From: Uranotaenia lowii | Taxonomy: Eukaryota; Arthropoda; Insecta; Diptera; Culicidae | DNA length: 64,000 bases | Reading direction: 5' to 3' | Assembly: GCF_029784155.1 (NCBI RefSeq) | Contig: NC_073693.1 | Coordinates: 225,261,094 to 225,325,093, forward strand | In this document: piece after piece, positions 21,770 through 33,089 of the stretch | How positions within the stretch are numbered: the stretch's first letter is position 1 | How the letters are laid out: the number at the start of each line of letters is the position of its first letter | Made by a program: the position numbers and the translations under genes | Notes under the pieces: generated by a model | Seen by the model: only the letters and a program-made list of their open reading frames with translations | Databases searched by the model: none | Told to the model about the DNA's origin: nothing

Positions 21770-22837
21770 TTTAGTTTAGTGATCCCGCGCCGATCCTTCG
21801 ACGCATAGGGCCGTGGTAAAAGACCTCCACTGTTGACGATCCGGAGCCAGCGTCTTCACTTGGTCCCAGTCAAGATTCTCGTCGACAGTTCGGATTTCAG
21901 CGGCTAGGCTTCGCCGCCACGAGTTTCTGGGTCTGCCTCTTCTTCGATGACCTTCTGGATTCCAATCTAGCGCCTCTCTGCAAATCTCGTTTTCATCTCT
22001 TCGCAGCGTGTGCCCAATCCATCTCCACTTACGTTCCCGAATCTCGATTTCTAGCGCCCTTTGATGACACCGGCGATGTAGTTCCTCATTCAAAATCCAG
22101 TTACCAGGCCACCAAGCGCGGATGATATTCCGCAGGCAGCGGTTTACAAATACTTGCAGTTTTCGCGTCGTCACCGCATATGTGCACCAAGTTTCGCACC
22201 CGTACAGCAATACAGATTTGACGTTTGAGTTGAAGATTCGGATTTTCGTTCGTAGAGAGATCTGGCGTGACCGCCAGATGTTTCGGAGACTCGCAAACGC
22301 AAATCGGGCCTTTCTGATCCGGGTTTCGATGTCTTTTCTGGTACCACCTGTAGAGAATATTGGATAGTCATAGCATATTATTAGTAAAACTGGTAAAACT
22401 CAATACGAATAAAAATGAAATCACAAATCGTTGTTCTAACATAACACCCTATGATAGTACTTTAACAGTAACTTTTCGAATTAGGAACGTCAATGAACGT
22501 GCCCAGAACGAGAGAGAGAAAGAGAAAGAGAAAGTTGGATAAAATGCTTAAAATGGCTATTTGTTGAAAGAGAGAGATGACTCAAAAGTTCGAGCTCGTG
22601 TGAAGGTGGTTTGGTAGAGTAGAAGAGAGTCAGTTAACAAAGAGAGCTTAAAAACGACGGTTCGTCAGTGAATTTAGTGTTGCAAGCTTCAAGTAAATAG
22701 GCTTGGAAAGAAATTGGCCTGCGATTAAGAAGACGCGTTAAATCGGTTCTGACCGTTCTTACATGATCGGTCACGACACCACCATCAGGCGTTATCTGGC
22801 TACCAAGATACTGGAAGCACTCCACTTTCTCAACTTG
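21770..22837 (-). pseudogene. RTE-like LINE reverse transcriptase fragment (copy 1)
   Basis: LINE reverse transcriptase copies element RNA into the genome by target-primed reverse transcription. The minus strand encodes the C-terminal part: KDIETRIRKARFAFASLRNI, then SNVKSVLLYGCETW, LEIEIRERKWRWIGHTLRRD and GHRRRGRPRNSWRR, a block typical of RTE-type elements. The 3' end near 21770 runs into a short ACTAAA-type repeat, as RTE elements often do. The upstream part is split by a 429-bp insertion (22349-22777) and then cut by the gap at 22838. The catalytic region is only visible in copy 2. The RTE assignment is by motif memory. Confidence 0.8.
22349..22777 (-). other. intron-like insertion in the LINE (copy 1)
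   Basis: A 429-bp segment interrupts the LINE frame between ITPDG and GTRKDIE and is flanked by ACCACC on both sides (22343-22348 and 22778-22783). On the minus strand the interruption can be read as starting GTGGTG and ending TATTCTCTACAG. Removing it restores the frame exactly, as splicing would. It has no inverted termini and contains an AGAGAGAAAG-rich stretch. The same insertion is at 38349-38777 in copy 2. Confidence 0.6.
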
Positions 22838-23337
22838 NNNNNNNNNNNNNNNNNNNNNNNNNNNNNNNNNNNNNNNNNNNNNNNNNNNNNNNNNNNNNNN
22901 NNNNNNNNNNNNNNNNNNNNNNNNNNNNNNNNNNNNNNNNNNNNNNNNNNNNNNNNNNNNNNNNNNNNNNNNNNNNNNNNNNNNNNNNNNNNNNNNNNNN
23001 NNNNNNNNNNNNNNNNNNNNNNNNNNNNNNNNNNNNNNNNNNNNNNNNNNNNNNNNNNNNNNNNNNNNNNNNNNNNNNNNNNNNNNNNNNNNNNNNNNNN
23101 NNNNNNNNNNNNNNNNNNNNNNNNNNNNNNNNNNNNNNNNNNNNNNNNNNNNNNNNNNNNNNNNNNNNNNNNNNNNNNNNNNNNNNNNNNNNNNNNNNNN
23201 NNNNNNNNNNNNNNNNNNNNNNNNNNNNNNNNNNNNNNNNNNNNNNNNNNNNNNNNNNNNNNNNNNNNNNNNNNNNNNNNNNNNNNNNNNNNNNNNNNNN
23301 NNNNNNNNNNNNNNNNNNNNNNNNNNNNNNNNNNNNN
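22838..23337. other. assembly gap (500 N)
   Basis: Exactly 500 consecutive N bases, a fixed size usual for scaffold gaps of unknown length. It lies at the right edge of duplication copy 1. Confidence 1.
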
Positions 23338-23503
23338 CAATATCTCTTCTTTTAAGTCAGCTTTCTCATAAGAATTATTTCTTATAGCGTGACAGAATAG
23401 GACATATTAGAATTAATTAATTCACTTGTTTCTATCAAATTGTATTTCCTTGAACCTAACTATGATTTTATATCGATGGGCTGACGTTAAATACATAAAG
23501 AAC

Positions 23504-25743
23504 CATGGCCGTAGGAACGGGGGGGGGGGGGGGGTTTTGGGGGTTAAACCCCCCCCCATGAGTGTCCAAAAAAGCAGGCGAGGTATTCTACTCTACACTC
23601 AAAATTTTAAATTCATACTCAAATTATGATAGTAGAGCAAAGATATTCAAGAGTAACTATCTGGACTAAAAACTAATACAAAAACCTCAAAAACCCATTT
23701 CAAGTACAAAATTCTGCTACAGTTTTTCAAAATTTTCTCACTTGTGCATAGAATAAGATTGTCAGATTTTTTTACAGCATGTATCCGGGCCGAACAAGTG
23801 TTTTGAATCAGTGTATTCGATTAAAAAATTGTTGACCAAATCCAGGCAAAACCGGGCAATTTTGGAAAAAAACCCAGAAATTACCCATAAAAAATCTAGA
23901 ATGATTATTCTTTCAAACTTGATGCAAAAATTTTGAACACATAAAAAAAATTACAATACTATTTGTTTTTTTCTAAGTTTCATTTGAGAATGAGAATGTG
24001 GACAATCCAGGGCAAAATCCGGGCATTTCCAATGAAATCTGGGCAATCGGGTCGGATCGAACTTTTCCCAAATTCAATAATAAATATCCGGGCCAATCTT
24101 GGCAACCTCATCATAGAAATTCAGGTCTGAATATTAAATTTTAAATTTAACCCATTTTGGAGGTTCTGGTTCCATATTCCTATGACCAGAATTGTATTTC
24201 TACATATTTTCGTATTTATTATGGTGTATCAAGCTTGGGATTCTTGATTTTCAGTTCGAATAATCATAAGAAAGTAGGAAACCCGTGTTCGATTTCGGTT
24301 TTGCATTCATATGAAATTTGAATCATTTTTTTTTCGAAGATCAAATGCATTTTCAATATTTTGATAATAGTTTTCCGAATGTGGAAAAAGAAGAGATTTG
24401 TTCTATATTCAAATTCGAAGTTCTTAAATTTTTTTCTAACACAAAATTTCAACATTAAAAGCTTCTAAGAGGCGATTCAAAATTGAAAACCAGATTCAGA
24501 TTCATCATTAGAAATTCTCATTTTCAATCAGATTCATAAAACAGATTAAAAATAAATGATTGAAATAATGAAGATTAAAGTAGGACTAGAGAATTTCAAT
24601 AAAAGATCCATGAATGAGGGCTCTAAGATTTGGCTCATGAAATTCTAATCTGGAATTAAGATTCTTAAATCGTATTTTTTGTACATTTCGAAAATCGTAT
24701 AGAAATTCAGAAACAGATTCAAAGTTTAATTTTTGGATTCAGGTTTAAATTCAGATTTAAAATTCAGAAAAAGATTCAGCTTGTGAATGAGTTTTTCAAT
24801 CAACATAAAATTGTTGAGAAATTAAAGAGAACATTAACTTAAAAAATTGTCAATTCAATTTCCAGATTTCAAAGTTTTTAATCAGAATTAGTATGTACAC
24901 ACAATTCAGCTGAAAATTACAAATATAAAATAGAATTTGAAATAATTTTCTAAGTTTTGATTCATGCAAAATATTCCAAATTATATTTAAAAAAAAATCA
25001 AACATTTATTCTTTATGAAAAATATTTCCTGTTTCAGAAACAAGAACCTGAGATAACTTAAAAATCTGCACAATTTTTTTTATTTTCATGGTGTATTGTT
25101 TAACATTATTAATATAGTAGCTCTTTTAAAGCCAAATTCCAAACTAAAATCATAAACTTAGTTCAAATTTGAATCAAGCAAATTTGATTCGTATTTTTTT
25201 TCTCTTCCTGTTTTTTTTTTTGGAAAATTGTATTTATTTTCATCAAAGGTTATAATTTTGGAATTTGCAAAAGAGTTTAGAAGATTGGGCTTGTTTGATT
25301 TGAGTATTGAATAAGTTTATTTTTAAGAAATTGAGGGCTACCCTAAAAAGAATTTATTTTATGATCAAATCATACAACTTTGATCTAAAATACTTTTAAA
25401 TAAATTCAAAAAAATTATCCATCGATGGAAGCAAATTTCATATTTTATTTTTAGAGGTTTAAAAAAAAAAACTCACCCTTTAGGCTAAGACCACTTTTCT
25501 AAAGCTACTTTTTTTTTTAAAGGTTTTGTCAATGACACTTTTCCATCCTTGTGGCATTCGTGTCTTTTTTCAAGTTACCATTTCATACGTGAAATATTAA
25601 TGAGTACTTAATAATGAATAATCATATAGTTACAAATATAATTTGTTTTAATTGTTTTTATCCCTGAGTTTTTAAGTAAAAAAATCATAGGTAAACATAG
25701 TCACCAAAACCCCCCCCATGAGTCGGTTCTTCCTACGGCCCTG
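23504..25743. mobile_element. hAT-like non-autonomous transposon with perfect 8-bp target duplication
   Basis: The left end is CATGGCCGTAGGAAC and the reverse complement of the right end is CAGGGCCGTAGGAAG. The identical 8-mer TAAAGAAC flanks both (23496-23503 and 25744-25751). Just inside each end is a G/C homopolymer block with CCCCCCCATGAGT, inverted between the ends. This is a textbook hAT signature. The interior is AT-rich, with many AGATTCA-type repeats and no transposase frame, so the element depended on an enzyme from elsewhere. Confidence 0.8.
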
Positions 25744-25751
25744 TAAAGAAC

Positions 25752-27130
25752 AATTACAATATCGAAAATGATTTTTAAAATTTTTGCATTTTTTTTAACA
25801 AAGCTTTAAAACATCACTAAAAATTTGAAAATAAAGGTTTTCAATCAACTTTCCCGAAAACAACAAATAATTATGATTTCTATGAGTCACGGAAGTTCTA
25901 TTTTTATTAACTTTCCCTATTCTGTTAATAACGGGAGTTTTTAACCAAATTTCACTTTTCATATTATTAATAGGAAAAGTTTTTTTTTTTTAAATTCTTT
26001 CTTTTTGGATTTTTTGATTCTGGGAAAAGTTAAATCGTTTTGTAGCCTTCAAGAAATGTGTTCAACAAATTTAATAAAAAAAATCGATTACAAGACGTCA
26101 TCTTCTAAATCAGTCATCAAAACATAAACACTAAAAAAGCTTATCGTTGCGTTATCAATTTAATTTAATAAATTAGTTTTTAAAATGGTAAGACGTATTT
26201 ATTGAAAATAAACCTCCTAGAATGTTCAAATAACCTTATCTTCTCATCTTCGTATTTTGTTAATTTTCAAACAACTTTACCGAATTTTACAGCCCTACTA
26301 TTTTCATTTTTAGATTTCTGTTTTTTGGGATCTGAAAACCTATAAATCTAAATTTTAATAAGAGAAACAATATTTGTTCCTCTGTTTTTTTTCCAGGGGC
26401 CAAGATTTCAATTGGCAGTGTCTACATATTTTGACGTTGAAATTTCAAACTATAAAAACTACGCTTGAAAATGTATAACTGTTTCATTATTTTTTTTATT
26501 ATTTTATTTATTCTGTTTTGAATCGTTCATGATTTTCGAACTAATCGAAAAAATGTTGTAATTTTTATGATAACTAGAAAAGTTTTGAATAAAAAAAATT
26601 CATCTCTTACTTTGATCAATGATACTCTTGAAATAGATTTGAATATTTTCTTCTTTGTATAACATAAAATTCAATAATCAAATCTGTATTTTGAATAAAT
26701 TTCTTTTAGTTCAAAAAGATTATAAATTAAGCATTATTTAATTCAATCGTGATGAAATTTTGTTTCGAATTCAAAATAATTCCGCAGAATTTTTAAAATA
26801 ACCCTTTCAATTTAAAAAGAAAAAAAAATTAATGCAAATTGATACGATCATTAATCAACAATTGATATTGAATTTCTAAACAGATTTTATAGGTATAAAT
26901 TTCTGACCTGATCCAAAATAATTTTTGAATTCGGATTCTTTTTGTTTTAATCTGGTGTCATATTTTATGAATTCTATTTGAATCAGTATAATTATTATGG
27001 TTTAATTCGAAATTTTAATTCGTATTCGTTTTCTGGTGTTTCTTGATTTAAAATTTACAAACTTGAAGGCTTTAAATTAGTTTTTAAAACAAAATTCTAA
27101 CTCAGAAAAAGGAACATTATTTTAAATAAT
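25752..27130. other. gene-free stretch
   Basis: Very AT-rich with frequent TTGAATT/GATTCAAA words. No gene, RNA or element edge was recognised. Confidence 0.4.
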
Positions 27131-27133
27131 ATA

Positions 27134-28632
27134 CAAACCTCGTTCGTTTTTGGCAACATCCGGTTTTGGCACATGTGCCAAAATCGAACGGTTTTTAGAA
27201 ACAACATTAGGGGAGAGGAAGGCTATATGCGCATATTAAGGAAAGTACTCATTTTCTCCTATACTCCAAAAGATAGGAGTCTGAAAACTATATGCACATG
27301 AGCGGACATCTGTTTTATATACGTTAGTGCAATTTTTCTGTTAAAATCTCTTACAGTTTTTGTGAAAATAATTTTATAATAAAAGAAGTCAAAATAGCCG
27401 ATTTCCGAAACTGGCGGGCTAAATGCGCATATTTATGTTTTTAGCTATATTTCATTACCACTTGCAATATTTTGATATTATTTAATTCAAAATGGTAGAA
27501 ACGGATGTTAAGCATACGTCAAGGCCGAAATTTTGGTGAAATTTTTTAAATCACTAGTTCTTTTGCATAAAACATAGTTAAGTATGCCATATGGCCATAT
27601 TTCAGGGTAATATTTTGTTCATATTGTATTTTTATCGGATCAGTAGGAAGTTCTTCTTTTTTCGCTGTAATATCGTGATTTGAGCGTAGATTTCATGTTT
27701 AAATGATAGAAAGTAAAAAATTTACAAGACTAATCTATTTTTCTTGATATAGGCATTTAACCTGCCTTGATATGGGCATTCAGAACCTGTCTCTTATTCC
27801 AATATCTTATCATTTACAACTTTGCCAAAAGCTTCGATTTGTTGAATTTCCGATTTCCAGATGAATAAGAAAGAAAAACCACTAAAATTTTTGTTCACAG
27901 AATCTGTATGCACAATAATTAAAGTTCAATATATTATAACAAAACTGACAAAAATCTTGTTTGAATTTTTAAATTTTTTCGACTTTATATAATAATTTAA
28001 TTTTTTTATGCCATGTGTTAAAAGCGTATTACCCTCAAACTGCACTAATTAGATATGAAGAATCTCCAGCCATATCGTCAATCGGCTGTATGCGCATATT
28101 ACCCAATATGCGCATATAGGAACACTTCCCCCTACCTTTTTGTTTTCGTACAGGACCAACTTAATTTAGACAAACACCATAGATACGGTTTCATCTTCTG
28201 AAATGGTGATAAAATGCAATATTAAAAACAAAAGTTTTTTAAAAATTTATAAAGTAATCAAAAAAGACATAAAGATAATAAATTTAAAAAAAAATTTTGA
28301 AAAACAAATTCAAACAAAAGATTGAAAATTACAAAAACAACTGAAAAATGATGAAGAATGACAAAAACAGCAAATATGGCAAATGAAAACAAACATTATA
28401 AACAAAACAAGAAAAGTGCAAAATGCGACAAAAACATGATAAAAAGAAATAAAAAATTACTACAAATGGTCGGAAATTGACTAAAAACAACGTTTTTGAT
28501 AATAATAATAATAGCTATTTTTTTAAAAAATAACTGAAAAAAAAGTTGAGAAAAAAACCGTTCGATTTTGGCAACATTCGATTTCGGCAACACAAAATGT
28601 ACGGGCGTGTTGCCAAAATCGAACGGGGTCTG
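27134..28632. mobile_element. TA-flanked TIR element, TTTTGGCAACA type
   Basis: The left end is CAAACCTCGTTCGTTTTTGG and the reverse complement of the right end is CAGACCCCGTTCGATTTTGG, both continuing CAACA, a match of 22 out of 25. TA flanks both sides (27132-27133 and 28633-28634), indicating a Tc1/mariner/pogo-type element. Further GTTCGATTTTGGCAAC motifs lie subterminally. There is no transposase. Another element is nested at 27210-28132, and a solo right end of the same family occurs near 40930-41003. Confidence 0.65.
27210..28132. mobile_element. nested TIR element with TATATGCGCATATT termini
   Basis: The left end is GGGGAGAGGAAGGCTATATG followed by CGCATATT. The reverse complement of the right end is GGGGGAAGTGTTCCTATATG followed by CGCATATT. 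TA is present on both sides (27208-27209 and 28133-28134). Palindromic TATGCGCATA is repeated subterminally (27231, 28089 and 28107). It is about 920 bp long and has no coding capacity. Confidence 0.55.
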
Positions 28633-28639
28633 TACTGAG

Positions 28640-31044
28640 ACTTACCGGAAAAAAACTTTGATTTGAAACTTTTATTCTGATTTATTTTAAATCGAATCAG
28701 TAAAATAAAAAATACATAAATAATTTCGAGTTTTTATGAGGCTCATTAGTAGAAAAATAGTTTTAGGGATCAATTTCTCTGTGTGTTGTGTATTTTAGAT
28801 ATTGTTATTCTATCTAGCTTACTTCGAATTTCAACCCCCCCCCCCTCCTTGGACGGATCCTTCGCGATTTTTGAAAAACAATTTTAAAAAGGGCAAAATT
28901 TATGCTCATTTGAAATTTTCCAAAAATTGTTATTTAAAATACTACCTAAAATATTTTGTATTGAAATTTTAGTTTTATATTTGATTCATCAAGTAATTGA
29001 AATAAACACGATCAAAATTCGAGAAGTTTTAAACAATATCTGGACATCCTGACCAGATTTAGCTTATCTCGAATCTCTATAGGATATCTGGGTAAGCCTG
29101 GATATATCAAGAAAATCTGGCAAAACCTATAATTAAGGTATAAAGCGATACTCGTCAGTATTATCTTGTACTATCTACTGTGATAAATACTCGGTTATAC
29201 CTAAGATGTTTAGCTGAAACCATAAAATTGGGATGTTTGTGTATCTTTTACAACATAAGTTTTGGATATTTTATAAATTTTACAAAATCATTTGAAAAAA
29301 TTCACAAGTTTGTTATTCTATAATTTAGCTTAACTATTCGTTGAGCCGAATATTCGGCCTAACGGTTTTTGGCGATAATCGGCGTCGAACATTCGGCCGA
29401 CCGAATATGCGGTACATTTCTAGATTGTATAAATCATTATATACGATAACATTTTATAAAATAAAGTTGTTTTGAGTCGCAGTAGCATTGTGTAAAGCTC
29501 AATATTTAATCCCACTGTACAATTATGCAATCTTTCATGCTTGCGATCTATGATGACATATTATTTCCATGAAAGGTCGTACAGTAATTGTAAGAACATC
29601 GTATAATGGAATTTAAACAATCTTTTCGTACTTGTCGTTCAAAGTCGCTTATGGAGAAAAACTTAATCGGTAAATAATTGTTAATAATGCAATTCCAATG
29701 CTAAGTAATATCGTAATCATCTTATGTCAAAATGAAAGCAGTTTTAATTATGAAAAAATTATAAAAATTAAAACAGTGGCACATACAGCTGGCATTTGCA
29801 AAAACACAGGCGACGCTTCAAAAAATCCGGTTCTGTGATAAACGATTCCTTAAAATCAGATGCTGATCAGATCTCCGATAGAAAAAGATTCACTGTTGTC
29901 CCACAAAGTGTCCCATAGCATCTATGTATTGCAGATTGTCGAATCGCTAATTAGTATAGTAAATAGCTAGCTAAGATCGCACAACGCTGAATTTTAAACG
30001 GAACTCCCAACTGTACATGAACAAATTTGCTGGTTTGTATCAAAATGAAATGGCGCCGAGGAAGCATCGAAGGACAGGGATCGGAACGTTGTGAGTTCGA
30101 GACTGAGGAAAAAGAGACACATAAAGTTGTATTTGGTTCAATTTTATTTGCAGTAAACATTAAAATTTATTGTATTTATGTTCACGGCGATTCACAGTAA
30201 AATCGTAATAAGGGAAAAATATAATTACTTTGGGATACAGTTACAATACATTGTATTAAATGGTGAAGAAAGCTGTACACACCTCAGGCTACCTGCCAAA
30301 GGAAATTGTAATCAAATTGTAAGACAGGCAACAGAAAGTTGTAAGTTGTACAATCCTAATATTTTGTATACAAAGCAAAGTTGCTATCAAATTGTTGAAA
30401 ACGCGATACAAAGTTTTATATTTTCAAGATGAGCAAAATTTGATTCGTATATTGCCTCTACTTTGGTACGTACAGGCTCATAAAGAATATTCTATACAAC
30501 TTTTTCAGATTGTACAAAAGTGTGTATATCTCAGAAACAACTGAAATATACAGACCAAAATGTTCACTGGGATGGCTTTTATAAAAAGCTTCCTTAAATT
30601 CAATTGTAGCCAAGATTTCTTCAAGCTGTGAAGCTTATAGAGCGGTTTCTTCCCGAGCGTTTTATAAAACCTTTCAAGATATTTTTGCGACATATAGATA
30701 TAGCTTTATAGGCTTGAAGATTCTGATTACAAACATTATAATTATTTACACTGCGACAAAAACTTTAATAAAATCGGTTGGAAAAATCAATTTCAATCTT
30801 CCATTTCTAGAATGGTGCTTTTTATGAAACATGCAAAGAATTCTGTTCAACTTGGACATATTTTGAAACAATCCGGTTTTATCTTGGGAGTTAGAGACCT
30901 AAATTGTATATGATTAAAGTTCGGATGATCCATTACATAATCTATTTTTTTGTGATAAAGCGAAAATAAATTAACAAACAGTCAAAATCAAACGATATGT
31001 TAACATTAACCACACATGACAAATATGGATCACCCACCCACTAA
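28640..31044. other. gene-free stretch
   Basis: No supported gene. Near 29342-29410 the words CGAATATTCGGCC, CGAACATTCGGCC and CGACCGAATATGCGG form a cluster of palindromic ATTCGGCCGAAT-like sequence. Near 30290-30400 ATTGTAAGACAGGCAACAG and AAGTTGTAAGTTGTACAA resemble dispersed-repeat sequence. Neither gives clear ends. Confidence 0.4.
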
Positions 31045-33089
31045 GAAAATAGATTTGAGATGAGCATTTTCAATCCCACTGTTCAAGATCGCCTGCTAAC
31101 TGAAAGCAAAACACACTTTCGGATAACCTGCTGAAAGCCTCTTTTGGTCGGTTGGTTGTGGGAGAAAAAAGTTTCGATGATCGTTTGCTGATTGGGGGCG
31201 CTCGCGACGCGTCCAAAGGGAACCACCGATTTTCAGCAAACGCGTGCCGCCAGGGGTTTGCTCTTCTGTCTCTGGTTCTCCATTAAATTGGCAATAGTTC
31301 ATTTTCGAGGATTTTTTATGTTTCTTTTTCTGAGAAGAAAAATCTGTTCCCCAAAAAGTTTCTGCTGCAAACTTCTTCAACCAACACCTTGCAGGCAAAC
31401 GGATTTCTGTTTCTTTTGGTTGAAATTTCGCATTTGATTGAATTCAGCCTTAAGATTAAGAGCTTCGTGGAATTGAAGAAACGAGTCATCAAAATGTTAA
31501 GGAATATATGGTAATTTTCAAATCAAATCAACGAACTCTTGCTTCAAAAAACTATCTCCATTAAAGATATTGAGTCATAGATACAAAATAGACATCGGTA
31601 GTCGAAAAAAGCTGGTAGCTCAACTTCAGCGAGGTAAAGTAAACGTAATTCCCGCCGACAATAGCTGAACGCCATAAAATGGCATAGTGGAGTCGATACT
31701 TAATTGCATTAAACTACTTTCCTCTTGAAATTACCCTGGAAAACTGGGCATCGGCTGAAGGACGATAAAGTTTGCCTGGTTTGGCTGAGTTTTGCCTCGC
31801 TCTGCCTAGGACCAAGGGCCAAGAAGGATGGACATGAAAGGAGAATGAAAGTTTCGCCCACAGGTAATGCTCAATTTACTTGCGAAACTTTGTTTCGCAA
31901 ACTGGGCGCCACCGCCATAGTGAATCGAACTTGAATAGGGAAAAAGGAACCAGCCAGCGTTTCTCCGATGCACGAAACCAAGTGTAATCTTCCCATCTTG
32001 CGCCAAAATAGGGCCAAAGGATAGTGGCAGCGAAAATGCAAAAGGAATCAGGCCCTCCTATAAAAGACTGGAAAGGTGCATCGAGTAAAACTAAAGAGAG
32101 CAAGCAGCAAAAAAAATTATTGTCGGGTAGCTAGTTAAGAGAGTTTCAGCACTTTAAAGTGTGCCTGGAAGGGTGTTGCAGCTTATTGACCTTTTATTCT
32201 TGAGTTTTCCACTACATTGTGGATGTTTATTTTTTGCCCCGGCTGATAACACCGGGCATTGATCAAACAACGCTTTTTTGCAAGTGGGATGTTAAATGGG
32301 TAATCAATCGAGCTTTTTACTGCATGTGGTGTAAAACTTGGATACTCACCTATTTGTTCCTAGGTTGAAATAATTATTTTAAATTGATGATTATCGTGAA
32401 ATTTTGTTTACTTTTATAATACGACTTTGATCATTCCAGACGATGACGTCATCGTTGATTGATTTCCGATCATTTACTAATTACAGGTTATGATTGTTGT
32501 TGTTTGTATACAAGTCGTGCTTTTTTTCGTCATTTTCATTCGTTGATTTTAATAGGTTAATAAGAAAGAGCTTTAGTAACTAATTTTATATTTATTACCT
32601 TCGCTAAGTGAGTCCAAATAAGTTCCTGGTGATTTCGCGTCCCTATAAAGCACCCGTGATCCTTTTTCGGCGGGGGAAATTCCAATCGGTTTCGTACCCG
32701 CAACTTAGGGTACAAACAAAGTGAGCGCGAAGCGAACTGCGAAGCGAAATATTCATTCACCGGATGAATTTCGCAAGTTCGTTTTTGAAGGCCGGCCACA
32801 GTGCACGCGAATTGCGATGCGGTTCAACACTGTAAAAAACCTTCGGTGTTTTGCAAAAATCAATCACGCGTGAAAACATTTTTGCACATTAATTTGCAGA
32901 ATCAAAACTGTGATCGAGATGTACCGCGCAAAAAAACTAATCCGCGTTAGTTCCGAAAAACCACGTTCCGGAAAACCTCGGAAAAGAACCTTGCGCGTTC
33001 TAGGACCGCAGGGATTATGAAAAGGAATCTTAAGGACAAGAATACTAGGTGCCTGGACTTTATGAGGACGCCGGAGAATAGATTTTTGA

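Larger units (their letters stand above)
15045..22837 (+). repeat. large direct duplication, copy 1 (cut by assembly gap)
   Basis: This block reappears at 31045-38837 in the same orientation, offset by 16,000-16,006 bases. By eye it differs only by scattered substitutions and a few small indels (for example an extra AAAG near 32564 in copy 2). Differences cluster at 15135-15230 and 15780-16010. Similarity fades within about 30 bp at the left edge, while the flanks further left are unrelated. Copy 1 stops abruptly at the first N of the gap, whereas copy 2 continues. This could be a recent segmental duplication or a second haplotype retained by the assembler. Confidence 0.95.

Noticed and set aside
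22763..23371. Open frames of 182-202 codons across the gap
   Set aside because: Almost entirely N bases; no information.
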